Shown one piece after another: positions 7,944-14,843 of a stretch of 26,348 nucleotides of DNA; positions within the stretch are counted from its first letter, which is position 1, and each line of letters opens with the position of its first letter. The notes beneath the pieces were generated by a model. The model was given only the letters and a program-made list of their open reading frames with translations. It had not been told where the DNA came from and searched no databases. This DNA comes from DASPKA01 sp035628335. GTDB lineage: Bacteria > Patescibacteriota > Doudnabacteria > UBA920. Made by a program: the position numbers and the translations under genes. Location of the stretch: positions 1 to 26,348 of the forward strand of contig DASPKA010000049.1 in the NCBI GenBank assembly GCA_035628335.1, in the 5' to 3' direction.

Positions 7944-8364
7944 AATACAGCGTGCGGGTGTGCCATTGTCCAGAAAATAGATTGCTCACAAGCAATGGAC
8001 TGAGCATTATATATAGTCCTGAAAATATAACGAGCGCACCGAGATAGGTTACGACTGAGGAATGTATGTCGAACACAAAAACGAAAATACCTCCGCCTAT
8101 AAGCCCTACTTTTCCTAAGAGAGAAGTTAGACGCTCAATTTCGCATAATGCGTGCGCACCATACCTTCGTGCAATTCGTAAGTCACGCATTTCAGTGAGT
8201 GCTAAAAGTTCGATAACAACTAATAACACTCCGAAAATGTACCAGGTTCTTGCGTCTTCAAACCCAAACGCAACAAGTACATATAGATACATGCCAATAC
8301 CAACCCAATCTGCGGCTGCAACATACATAACGAATGCTTCCCATATCAAGTTGCTTTGTTTCAT
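7936..8364 (-). CDS. Small four-TM membrane protein, unknown function
   Basis: I do not recognise this 142 aa protein. It has four hydrophobic segments at about 9-31, 38-55, 84-103 and 108-130 and a charged loop between TM2 and TM3 (MRDLRIARRYGAHALCEIER). Strong SD (GAGGAGG) just before the ATG supports expression and start choice. It follows the terminator of the zinc-ribbon operon and precedes the GT2 operon, so it is probably its own unit. The layout resembles the membrane part of the protein at 8707-9303 but I see no convincing residue-level similarity. Confidence 0.7.
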   Translation of the reverse strand: MKQSNLIWEAFVMYVAAADWVGIGMYLYVLVAFGFEDARTWYIFGVLLVVIELLALTEMRDLRIARRYGAHALCEIERLTSLLGKVGLIGGGIFVFVFDIHSSVVTYLGALVIFSGLYIMLSPLLVSNLFSGQWHTRTLYSG

Positions 8365-8402
8365 ATATCCTCCTCTATTTTTTAAGTATGATGGGTATGG
8401 AT

Positions 8403-8445
8403 TTAAAAAAAATTAAAGAAGTGGTACAGGACTCCATACCACTTC
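8403..8445 (-). terminator. Intrinsic terminator after the zinc-ribbon gene
   Basis: Minus strand: stem GAAGTGGTA / TACCACTTC (8437-8445 with 8418-8426), 10 nt loop, then TTTAATTTTTTTT. It ends the GT4-wzy-zinc ribbon unit. Confidence 0.85.
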
Positions 8446-8462
8446 TCAGCTATTACTCATTG

Positions 8463-8693
8463 TTAAGACTCTTCCTGCTTGAACTCATATCGTGCACCCA
8501 CCTGAAGCTGTTGCGCACAGGGCAAGCATACTTCCCTGATCTCTTCTTTCCTTGTCTTGGGATTACTTAAATGTACATCCGAAAATTTGTGGCGAGAGAG
8601 TGGCCGAAAGCAATCTTCCAGTCTACAAGTTCGCCACACCGGTGCTCCAAATGGGTCCTTTACGGCTAACACAATAAAGAGACTTGCTTCCAT
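8463..8693 (-). CDS. Small zinc-ribbon protein, paralogue of the C-terminal domain of its neighbour
   Basis: A 76 aa protein with two cysteine pairs, C23-x4-C28 (TCRLEDC) and C56-x2-C59 (EVCLPC), followed by AQQLQVGARYEFK. Along its whole length it aligns with the last ~75 residues of the protein encoded just upstream (TCRLLGC...EVCHDCANGLRINTQYKFK). The cysteines very likely bind one zinc ion. The function is unknown; protein or nucleic-acid binding are both possible. AGGAGG lies 3 nt before the ATG. It starts 13 nt after the neighbour's stop and is followed by a strong terminator. Confidence 0.75.
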   Translation of the reverse strand: MEASLFIVLAVKDPFGAPVWRTCRLEDCFRPLSRHKFSDVHLSNPKTRKEEIREVCLPCAQQLQVGARYEFKQEES

Positions 8694-8706
8694 TTTCCTC
8701 CTTAGC

Positions 8707-9303
8707 TTAACTCCTCAGTGACTTAAACTTATACTGTGTGTTAATCCTTAGGCCATTTGCACAATCGTGACATACTTCCTGAATCTGCATAACGTTTGAG
8801 TCAGGGTATGTAGACTTTACGATCATGTATTGACCCTCCCTCAGTTGCCTATTGCAGCCCAAGAGTCTGCACGTCTTGCAAATGGGAGAACGAATTGTTC
8901 TTTCCACAGTCTCGACAGTTAACAGTACAAAATCAATCTGTGTGGTTGTGGTGCTTGCAAGGATTAGAAGCAATGGGCCTATAAGCGCACCGCAGGCTAT
9001 CTGCAGGTCTGGTATGTGCGGCCTGAATCCATACCACTCCAGTGCAGCCATGATAATCATGAGCGCTCCCAGGATACGACTTAACAGCTCGTGTCCCTCA
9101 ACATGCCATGACAAATTCGCCATATCAATTACTATTGCCCACAGGAAGAGCGCGCCTGCCATAATCATGAAGATCGCGCCTACAATTGCAGGAATCCAGG
9201 CATCTCTTGAGTCAGCGGGCATAACAGCTAGGTCGTGCAGACCACACGAAAGTCCGATGCTCGCAGAAATCAGGACAAACAACGGGAAACAAAATCTTTT
9301 CAT
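8707..9303 (-). CDS. Multi-TM protein with C-terminal zinc-ribbon domain
   Basis: Unrecognised 198 aa membrane protein. Hydrophobic segments lie at about 4-20, 38-60, 76-92 and 103-120, followed by a cytoplasmic or external zinc ribbon: C-KTC and CRLLGC near 140-148, EVCHDC near 175 and the tail LRINTQYKFK. The ribbon is shared with the 76 aa gene downstream and, in its second half, with the 60 aa protein at 13492-13674. A TTG at 9309 would extend it by two codons, but AAAGGAG at 9310-9316 has correct spacing only for the ATG at 9303. It lies 29 nt after the O-antigen ligase-like gene, so it may be co-transcribed with glycan genes. Confidence 0.75.
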   Translation of the reverse strand: MKRFCFPLFVLISASIGLSCGLHDLAVMPADSRDAWIPAIVGAIFMIMAGALFLWAIVIDMANLSWHVEGHELLSRILGALMIIMAALEWYGFRPHIPDLQIACGALIGPLLLILASTTTTQIDFVLLTVETVERTIRSPICKTCRLLGCNRQLREGQYMIVKSTYPDSNVMQIQEVCHDCANGLRINTQYKFKSLRS

Positions 9304-9309
9304 CTTCAA

Positions 9310-9316
9310 CTCCTTT
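9310..9316 (-). promoter_or_regulatory. Ribosome binding site deciding the start at 9303
   Basis: AAAGGAG with 6 nt to ATG at 9303. The alternative TTG start at 9309 would touch the SD and is therefore rejected. Confidence 0.7.
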
Positions 9317-9332
9317 GCAAATAGTGGTTCAG

Positions 9333-10793
9333 TTATGCAGATTTTTTATGAAAAACGGAATTAGTATAACAAAACAAAATAAAGAAGTATAGGAGCAAAC
9401 GGTCGTTAAGCAAGGTGGTGTCGAAGAGCATATAGGTAAAAATGCCCGCAAACAACACGAGCAACACGCTCGGTATATACTCATACCGTCTAGCCCATAA
9501 CTTGAAAAATATACTGCCTATGAAGGCAAAAAACAATGAGAAACCAATCATACCAAGCTCTACAAGCTCATGTAGGTAGAGGTTATGGGCAGAGATATAC
9601 TTCTGTGGCAGATTATACCGCTTGTTGAGCGTTTCTCCGGCTTCTGTGATGGAGCTTGGGACCTGCCCGTCAAATAATGAGACCACAAAATTTCCAGCGC
9701 CTGTACCAAACGGGTGCGAAGCAGCGTAGCGAAGTGTATCACGCCAAATAGCAAGGCGACCAGCGTTAGAGCTCTCTTGTAAATCAAAAATACTTACACC
9801 ACGTTCAAAACTTAGACCACTTCCCGACGTTTCTTTAATTACACCTACTGCAAAGTTTACTACTGGCGCAGAAATAAGTAACAAAAACGCACATGCGTAT
9901 AGTTTTGCGTTTCTCTTTGCGCCTGTACCTCGAACATATAACCAAAGTATACCTGCAGATAGCGCGCTTGCCAGACTTCCTACCCATACACCTCGAGACT
10001 GACTAAGGGCTAAGAGGACAGCTGCACCCACGAAAAGGTAACTCGGAGCGCCAACCATAAGAACAGTGGCAATCAAGAACATCATAGCTAAGCCAAAGGC
10101 ATGTGAGCTTGGAAACAAAGAAAACATGCGCAAGCTTCCATCATTCATATCAAACCACGAGTTACTATAAGTACTTGCCATACTCAAACTTTTGCCGAAC
10201 AGTACACTCGTCACGTTGTTTGCCCAAAATTGCCAAAAAAAATAAAAGTCACTAACAGTAAAGATTATTAGCTGAATAAAGCCAAATCCAGCATATATAG
10301 CTAATGAATACATGCACGCTGAAAATAGACGATGCAATGTTATACGAGACACATATGCGATAGGTATTATCCATGCCAGGTGAGTCCAGAAAATAACTTG
10401 CTTCAGAGCAGTTACTGGAAAGTGTGCCCACAGGCTGCTGAGAGCCATAAAGGTCAAAAAGCATATAAGCCAAAAAACTGGTTCTCGTACTGAAACTCCA
10501 GAAAAAATTTGTTTCCTTCGAGCAAATAGCCAGGGCACTGTACGGAGCCCTAGCAACGACAGATACACCCGCCATGAAGAAAAACTGTCTGACAGTGTAC
10601 CGGGCAGAACAAAGAAAAACGGAATAGATAGAATAAAATACTCAACAGCATCATCAAGCTTGGCGAAAAGCAGAACAGCAGAAACCAACGCAACAGTAAC
10701 CCACACCGCGTAATCTGGTAGCATTCCCAATGCAATTAAAAACAGAATCACAGCCTGCAATAGCAGCGAATACACTTTGAAGGTTCGTGTCAT
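9333..10793 (-). CDS. O-antigen ligase/polymerase-like membrane protein (Wzy/WaaL family)
   Basis: Polytopic protein of 486 aa with about 10-12 hydrophobic segments. It has a large soluble loop between about 330 and 410 that contains the family-type segment NAGRLAIWRDTLRYAASHPFGTGAGNFV and SAHNLYLHELVELGMIGF, both typical of Wzy_C/O-antigen ligase proteins (PF04932). It would polymerise or transfer a lipid-linked glycan at the outer face of the membrane. The ATG overlaps the stop of the GT4 gene by 4 nt. Ligase and polymerase cannot be separated from sequence alone. Confidence 0.85.
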   Translation of the reverse strand: MTRTFKVYSLLLQAVILFLIALGMLPDYAVWVTVALVSAVLLFAKLDDAVEYFILSIPFFFVLPGTLSDSFSSWRVYLSLLGLRTVPWLFARRKQIFSGVSVREPVFWLICFLTFMALSSLWAHFPVTALKQVIFWTHLAWIIPIAYVSRITLHRLFSACMYSLAIYAGFGFIQLIIFTVSDFYFFWQFWANNVTSVLFGKSLSMASTYSNSWFDMNDGSLRMFSLFPSSHAFGLAMMFLIATVLMVGAPSYLFVGAAVLLALSQSRGVWVGSLASALSAGILWLYVRGTGAKRNAKLYACAFLLLISAPVVNFAVGVIKETSGSGLSFERGVSIFDLQESSNAGRLAIWRDTLRYAASHPFGTGAGNFVVSLFDGQVPSSITEAGETLNKRYNLPQKYISAHNLYLHELVELGMIGFSLFFAFIGSIFFKLWARRYEYIPSVLLVLFAGIFTYMLFDTTLLNDRLLLYFFILFCYTNSVFHKKSA

Positions 10794-11866
10794 CTTGCAA
10801 CCTCCTCAATAACAGCCAAAGTTTGTTTTGCGCATTTTTCCCAAGAAAAAGAAGCTAGTTGGGTGAAAGCTTTACTTTTTAGCTCTTCAGCGCGAGCTGG
10901 GTTTAACAAAACATTTTCCATAGCTTTCGTTATTTCTTCAGTCATGTGTGGGTTAAAAAACTCTGCTGCATTTCCAGCGACTTCAGGCAAAGCAGATACA
11001 TTACTGCACGCAACAGGAATTCCAGCATCAAATGCTTCTAAAATTTGCATACCGAAACCTTCGTAAAAACTTGGTAAAACCAACAGGCTTACACTTTGCA
11101 TTATTTTGAGTCGCTCAGCGTCTGACACATGACCTCGATACTCAACTATGTCTTTATTATCGTCAATAGCTTTAAGTATAGGCTCGTACAGCCACCCAGG
11201 CTTCCCTACTACCAATAGCTTGTGAGGTAATTCGGTATGCCTAGTTTTCAATTGTCGAAACGCATGAATTAACCCAACCAAATTTTTCCTGGGCTGCAAC
11301 GTGGCCAAAAACAAAACATACTTACTCTGTGCTGTGCTAAGTGAAATCTGGTGGTTACTTTTCTCATAACCGTGGTGGACCACAGAAACTCTTGCTGGTG
11401 ATAACTTATACTCTTTTACTATGTCGTCCTTAGTGCTTTGTGTAACGGCGATTATTTTTTTTGCAAAATGACGAGTCATCCAGTCAGCGAGCTTATGAAA
11501 ATTTCTCGAAAACCACGAGTATGTTTCGGGGTAATAGCGGAAAGCCAAGTCATGCACAGTCACCACGGTGTTTTTTGGGTGAATAAGCGGCACAGAGGAA
11601 GCAGGAATGAAGAGTACGTCCGGGGGGTTTGAGAACATTTCCCAAGAAACACGGAGTTGGGTCCACGCATATGGAAATGGCATAACTTTATATGTAAAAT
11701 TTTGCGGCAATCTAAGTACCCACTCCTGAGGAGTTGTACGTAAATACAAGACATACTTATTTGCTGTATCAATTTTCGCTAGATGTTCAATAAGCTGTCG
11801 AGCATAGTGCTCAACCCCTGTTTTTATGCGATTATTTGCCCGCTCAGCTTCAATTCCAATTATCAT
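10790..11866 (-). CDS. GT4 glycosyltransferase (GT-B fold)
   Basis: Cytoplasmic 358 aa glycosyltransferase. Seen: N-terminal GIEAERANNRIKTGVEHYARQL, the mid-protein VVTVHDLAFRYYPE and AVTQSTKDDIVKEY, and the C-terminal nucleotide-sugar half with FLATLQPRKNL, LLVVGKPGW and the EX7E motif in SFYEGFGMQILEAFDAGIPVA, characteristic of family 4. First gene of the glycan operon running GT4, wzy-like, zinc-ribbon genes. Promoter TATAAT about 23 nt upstream; no SD visible. Confidence 0.9.
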   Translation of the reverse strand: MIIGIEAERANNRIKTGVEHYARQLIEHLAKIDTANKYVLYLRTTPQEWVLRLPQNFTYKVMPFPYAWTQLRVSWEMFSNPPDVLFIPASSVPLIHPKNTVVTVHDLAFRYYPETYSWFSRNFHKLADWMTRHFAKKIIAVTQSTKDDIVKEYKLSPARVSVVHHGYEKSNHQISLSTAQSKYVLFLATLQPRKNLVGLIHAFRQLKTRHTELPHKLLVVGKPGWLYEPILKAIDDNKDIVEYRGHVSDAERLKIMQSVSLLVLPSFYEGFGMQILEAFDAGIPVACSNVSALPEVAGNAAEFFNPHMTEEITKAMENVLLNPARAEELKSKAFTQLASFSWEKCAKQTLAVIEEVAR

Positions 11867-11868
11867 AC

Positions 11869-11896
11869 TTGCAATAAATATAATTTATATTATAGT
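11869..11896 (+). promoter_or_regulatory. Putative promoter for the 117 aa gene
   Basis: TTGCAA (11869-11874), 16 nt, TATAGT (11891-11896). It overlaps the oppositely directed promoter of the GT4 gene, so the two may compete for RNA polymerase. Confidence 0.4.
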
Positions 11897-11916
11897 ACTA
11901 TATCTTACCTGCCCAA
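11889..11916 (-). promoter_or_regulatory. Putative promoter for the GT4 operon
   Basis: Minus strand: TTGGGC (11911-11916), 16 nt, TATAAT (11889-11894). The -10 is a perfect hexamer. Confidence 0.45.
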
Positions 11917-11953
11917 GTTGGACAGAACATCAACAAAGGAGACAATAGAGAGT

Positions 11954-12307
11954 ATGAGAGACATTGGTGATCCGGCTGAAATCGTTAATTGGGTTTGCAA
12001 CGCACTACCGTATATCGCAGCGTTTGCAATAGCCGTCTTTTTTTCAACAGGCGCTGGCGACCTCGCCTATGGACATAATAAAGTGGGTCCGTGGGTAGGA
12101 ATTAGCATGCCAATTACAATGAGCTACGTTTTTACAGTACTCGTTGCACTCGCACTTTGGTGCGTTTATTGGGTTATAACAGTATTAATCCAGTGGCTTG
12201 GAGGTCATCAGTATTTGCCAAACAGCGATATATTCACCCCATCGGTGGTATCTGCAATCATTTCCCTGCTGATCTCTTCGATCAGCGTTGCGCGAAAGTA
12301 TCAGTAG
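11954..12307 (+). CDS. Small three-TM membrane protein, unknown function
   Basis: Not recognised. From the ATG at 11954 it is 117 aa with hydrophobic segments at about 14-34, 52-80 and 95-112, a short polar N-terminus (MRDIGDPAEIVNW) and a basic end (SVARKYQ). The frame stays open upstream to 11783 but AAAGGAG at 11936 and the promoter at 11869-11896 favour the internal ATG, and the upstream part overlaps the GT4 gene. It is a lone plus-strand gene between two minus-strand operons, with its own promoter and terminator, which suggests independent regulation. Confidence 0.7.
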   Translation: MRDIGDPAEIVNWVCNALPYIAAFAIAVFFSTGAGDLAYGHNKVGPWVGISMPITMSYVFTVLVALALWCVYWVITVLIQWLGGHQYLPNSDIFTPSVVSAIISLLISSISVARKYQ

Positions 12308-12321
12308 GTACTCAGCGCACT

Positions 12322-12357
12322 ACCGGCTTTCTGTCCCACCAGAAGCCGGTTTTGTTT
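12322..12357 (+). terminator. Intrinsic terminator of the 117 aa gene
   Basis: ACCGGCTTTCT pairs with AGAAGCCGGT, followed by TTTTGTTT. It overlaps the 3' end of rarA, which converges from the other strand. Confidence 0.8.
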
Positions 12358-13495
12358 ATGAAAAATACTTTTTACCTTTCAATTCATCTGGCAAATAACT
12401 TTCGCTGTCGTACATTTCATACCCTTTACCATAACCGAGCTCTTTCATAAGCTTGGTCGAAGCATTGCGCAAATACAGCGGCACCGGCAGATTTCCTGTT
12501 TGTCGCACATCTGCTTGAGCTGCACGTAAGGCATCATAGGCCCGCCTGTCCTTCTTACAGGTTGCTAAGTAGACTACTCCATGAGATAAGTTTATTGCAC
12601 ACTCAGGTAAGCCTATTGTTTCCACGGCGCGAAACACTTCGTTTGCTACTACAAGTGCTGTAGGCATTGCCATGCCTATATCTTCACTTGCAAATATAAC
12701 CATACGCCGGGCAATAAATTTAGGGTCTTCACCTGCTTCCAGCATTCGTGCGAGGTAGTACACGGCTGCAGTTGCCTGACCAGCTCGCATGGACTTTATA
12801 AAGGCTGAAATGACATTGTAATGCTCTTCTCCTCCTTTATCATACCGTAAAAATTTATTTTGCAGAAAATCTTTTAAAAGCTCAAGTGTAATCTCTTTTT
12901 CTGAATAGAGTGCCTGAAGTCCGTCCAATACCGTTAAGGCACTGCGTGCGTCACCGTTGGCAAACTCAGCAACAAACGATACCGCTTCAGACCTGAGCGA
13001 GATTCCACTGCGAGCAATAATTTTTCGGACTTCCTGCAACGAAAGTGGTTCAAGGACAAACACACGCAGTCTTGAGAGCAACGCGGGAATTACTTCAAAA
13101 GACGGATTCTCTGTAGTTGCGCCTACTAACACCAGCTTCCCGCTCTCAACGAACGGCAATAGAAAATCTTGCTGTGCTTTGTTAAAACGATGAATTTCGT
13201 CTAAAAACAAAACTTTTTGTTTGGTAGATACAAGCAAAACAATCTGTTGTACATCTTTTTTACCTGCATCAACTGCGGAGAGTTCATAAAAATCTGCATC
13301 AATTGCTAGCGCATACATACGAGCCAGCGTGGTTTTCCCAGTACCCGGCGGTCCCCACAAAATAAAAGAAAAAACATGCCCCTGCTCCATAGCCTGTCGC
13401 AGGGGCATTCCTTCACCCACCAATTGTTCTTGGCCAACAAATTCACTGAGCGTTTTTGGTCTCAGTTTATCAGCCAACGGCTGCAATTGTTTCAT
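12356..13495 (-). CDS. rarA: Replication-associated recombination protein A (AAA+ ATPase)
   Basis: Clamp-loader-like AAA+ ATPase (RarA/MgsA/WRNIP1 family) that acts at stalled forks. Seen in 379 aa: ADKLRPKTLSEFVGQEQLVG, Walker A LWGPPGTGKTTLAR (about 50), Walker B VLFLDEIHRFNKAQQDF (about 97), sensor 1 VGATTENPSFEV and the C-terminal tetramerisation region with GEDPKFIARRMVIFASEDIGMA. It is shorter than the usual 430-450 aa, mainly at the C-terminus. The ATG overlaps the stop of the upstream zinc-ribbon gene by 4 nt (ATGA), so it is probably translated by coupling; it has no SD of its own. Confidence 0.93.
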   Translation of the reverse strand: MKQLQPLADKLRPKTLSEFVGQEQLVGEGMPLRQAMEQGHVFSFILWGPPGTGKTTLARMYALAIDADFYELSAVDAGKKDVQQIVLLVSTKQKVLFLDEIHRFNKAQQDFLLPFVESGKLVLVGATTENPSFEVIPALLSRLRVFVLEPLSLQEVRKIIARSGISLRSEAVSFVAEFANGDARSALTVLDGLQALYSEKEITLELLKDFLQNKFLRYDKGGEEHYNVISAFIKSMRAGQATAAVYYLARMLEAGEDPKFIARRMVIFASEDIGMAMPTALVVANEVFRAVETIGLPECAINLSHGVVYLATCKKDRRAYDALRAAQADVRQTGNLPVPLYLRNASTKLMKELGYGKGYEMYDSESYLPDELKGKKYFS

Positions 13496-13674
13496 ACACG
13501 TGTAGCAATACTTTGCGTTTTATATCGTGAACCCAGCTCAAGGTTTTTACACCGCTCGCAGATCCAGCCATACCCTGCATTGCCTCTGGTAATAAGGAAC
13601 AAAGACTTCATCTTTGGCACCCCAACTTTACACCTTTGGCAAACAGAGTCTTCAAGATTCAATCCTCGTAACAT
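13492..13674 (-). CDS. 60 aa zinc-ribbon protein coupled to rarA
   Basis: Small protein with C12-x2-C15 (VCQRC) and C39-x2-C42 (ICERC), spaced like a four-cysteine zinc ribbon, followed by KNLELGSRYKTQ. The end resembles the 76 aa protein at 8463-8693 (CLPC...LQVGARYEFK), so it appears to be the third member of one family here. It has the strongest SD in the window (AAGGAGGTG, 4 nt before ATG) and its stop overlaps the rarA start, so it sets the translation of rarA. Function unknown; a DNA-associated helper of RarA is one possibility suggested only by position. Confidence 0.72.
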   Translation of the reverse strand: MLRGLNLEDSVCQRCKVGVPKMKSLFLITRGNAGYGWICERCKNLELGSRYKTQSIATRV

Positions 13675-13718
13675 TTTTCACCTCCTTGTAGGTTATCAGA
13701 AAAGTTAAGTATGAAATA

Positions 13719-13788
13719 GGGGCTCACGTCGCCCCCTCCAACGGGCAAAGCCCTTATGGAGCCTCCCCCTCTCGCGGCCTTGCCGCTA
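13719..13788 (-). repeat. 3' hairpin repeat, copy C
   Basis: Complete 70 nt copy. Minus-strand hairpins: GCGGC-AAG-GCCGC; CTCCA...GGGC-TTT-GCCC...TGGAG; GGGGC-GACGTGA-GCCCC. The first three bases (TAG) are the stop codon of map. Compared with copy B, the second stem differs on both arms (CTCCA/TGGAG against CTCGC/GTGAG) while pairing is kept. Confidence 0.88.
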
Positions 13789-14547
13789 GGTGAGGACCGC
13801 TGCTCCTGATTTTTTAATAGCAATAGTATGCTCAAAGTGGGCACTCAGTCCACCATCTGCAGTTCGTATAGTCCACCCATCATTATCAAGAATTACTTTG
13901 TGGGATTTTTCGCAGAGCATGGGTTCAATGGCTAGGACCATACCTTCATAAAGTTCTAAGCCAGTGCCGGCTTTGCCATAGTTGGGGACCATTGGGTCTT
14001 CATGAACTGCATACCCTACACCGTGTCCCACTAAGTCGCGTACAACAGAAAATCCGGCAGTTTCAGCAGTTTTCTGTGTAGCGGCAGCTATATCACCAAT
14101 TCTCTTTCCAGGTACTGCTTGCTGTATGGCTCGTGTAAGGGCTAGCTCTGCGGTGTCTATCAGCTTCCGCGCGAGTGAGGAAACCTTGCCTATAGGTACG
14201 GTAATGGCAGTGTCAGTATACAATCCTTTGTAGATCATACCAATATCTAAACCCAGGATATCTCCCTCCATAAGAACTACATGACGTGAGGGTACACCGT
14301 GAACTACTTCATCGTTTATAGACGTGCACAACGCCGATGGGAATGGGTTCTGCTTGCTTCCATAACCCAAAAAGCTGGGGTGTCCGCCGGCCTTGCGAAT
14401 TTCCTGTAATGCAAAATCACCAAGCTCTATAGTGTAAACGCCTGGAACTGCTTTTTGGGCTGTGCGGTACAAAATATCACGAATAATCTTCCCGTTCTCC
14501 GCTATGAGCTCAATCTCCTCATCTGTTTTAGTAAAACGTTTGTTCAT
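13786..14547 (-). CDS. map: Type I methionine aminopeptidase
   Basis: Removes N-terminal Met from new proteins. Seen: catalytic His in DEVVHGVPS and the metal ligands D (LGLDIG), D (LYTDTAI), H (VGHGVG), E (AIEPML) and E (HFEHTIAI), all in family order. The frame extends to an ATG at 14616, but that ATG touches its SD-like sequence and would add 23 non-conserved residues (with a hairpin in their DNA). MNKRFTKTDEEIELI at 14547 matches where the family begins, so I use 253 aa. There is no SD before 14547, only a 14 bp hairpin (14556-14592). Its stop codon is the start of repeat copy C. Confidence 0.9.
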   Translation of the reverse strand: MNKRFTKTDEEIELIAENGKIIRDILYRTAQKAVPGVYTIELGDFALQEIRKAGGHPSFLGYGSKQNPFPSALCTSINDEVVHGVPSRHVVLMEGDILGLDIGMIYKGLYTDTAITVPIGKVSSLARKLIDTAELALTRAIQQAVPGKRIGDIAAATQKTAETAGFSVVRDLVGHGVGYAVHEDPMVPNYGKAGTGLELYEGMVLAIEPMLCEKSHKVILDNDGWTIRTADGGLSAHFEHTIAIKKSGAAVLT

Positions 14548-14555
14548 ATAGTAAA

Positions 14556-14592
14556 CTGCCGCTGCCTTGCTGATGTAACAAGGCTGCGGCAG
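14556..14592 (-). promoter_or_regulatory. Strong hairpin just upstream of the map start
   Basis: CTGCCGC-GCCTTG and CAAGGC-GCGGCAG arms pair over 14 positions with one central mismatch and a 9 nt loop, ending 8 nt before the ATG at 14547. It may tune map translation. The CAGCAAGGC inside it also occurs in repeat copy A, so a relation to that repeat is possible. Confidence 0.5.
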
Positions 14593-14599
14593 GTATGAG

Positions 14600-14827
14600 C
14601 TAGTAACCAGTCTCATCTCCTTTCTTCAAGGCTGCTCCGTCAGCTTCACAATAATAGGTGTTCCCCGCGAAACAACTATTGGCCTTGCCTTTTCTCCAAA
14701 CTTCAAAAAAAGAAGTCTCTTTAGGAATTCGATTCCCACATTGCGTGCAACTAACAATGCTCTTACCATCATGCCCTTGGGCATGATGAGTAATGCTCGT
14801 GACAATGTAGCCAGTTGTCCCTATCAT
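14600..14827 (-). CDS. 75 aa CxxC zinc-ribbon-like protein
   Basis: Small protein with CTQCGN at about residues 27-32, then C (about 52) and YYCEAD (about 59), giving four cysteines in a ribbon-like pattern. It starts MIGTTGYIVTS with two His next to each other, and ends KKGDETGY. GGAGG precedes the ATG by 3 nt. It overlaps the long reading of map by 17 nt but not the start I prefer. I do not recognise the family and its tail differs from the other ribbons in the window. It lies between adenylate kinase and map, a place often held by secY, map and infA in ribosomal operons, but no such neighbours are here. Confidence 0.65.
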   Translation of the reverse strand: MIGTTGYIVTSITHHAQGHDGKSIVSCTQCGNRIPKETSFFEVWRKGKANSCFAGNTYYCEADGAALKKGDETGY

Positions 14828-14843
14828 ATACCTCCATTTCTGT

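Noticed and set aside
8066..8416. 116-codon plus frame opposite the 142 aa membrane protein
   Set aside because: The minus frame has a strong SD and four TM segments; the plus frame runs through the terminator.
8852..9364. 170-codon plus frame opposite the 198 aa membrane protein
   Set aside because: The minus frame has SD, TM segments and a paralogous zinc ribbon; the plus frame has no signals.
11783..11953. N-terminal extension of the 117 aa gene
   Set aside because: It would overlap the GT4 coding region and the divergent promoters, and the SD fits the ATG at 11954.
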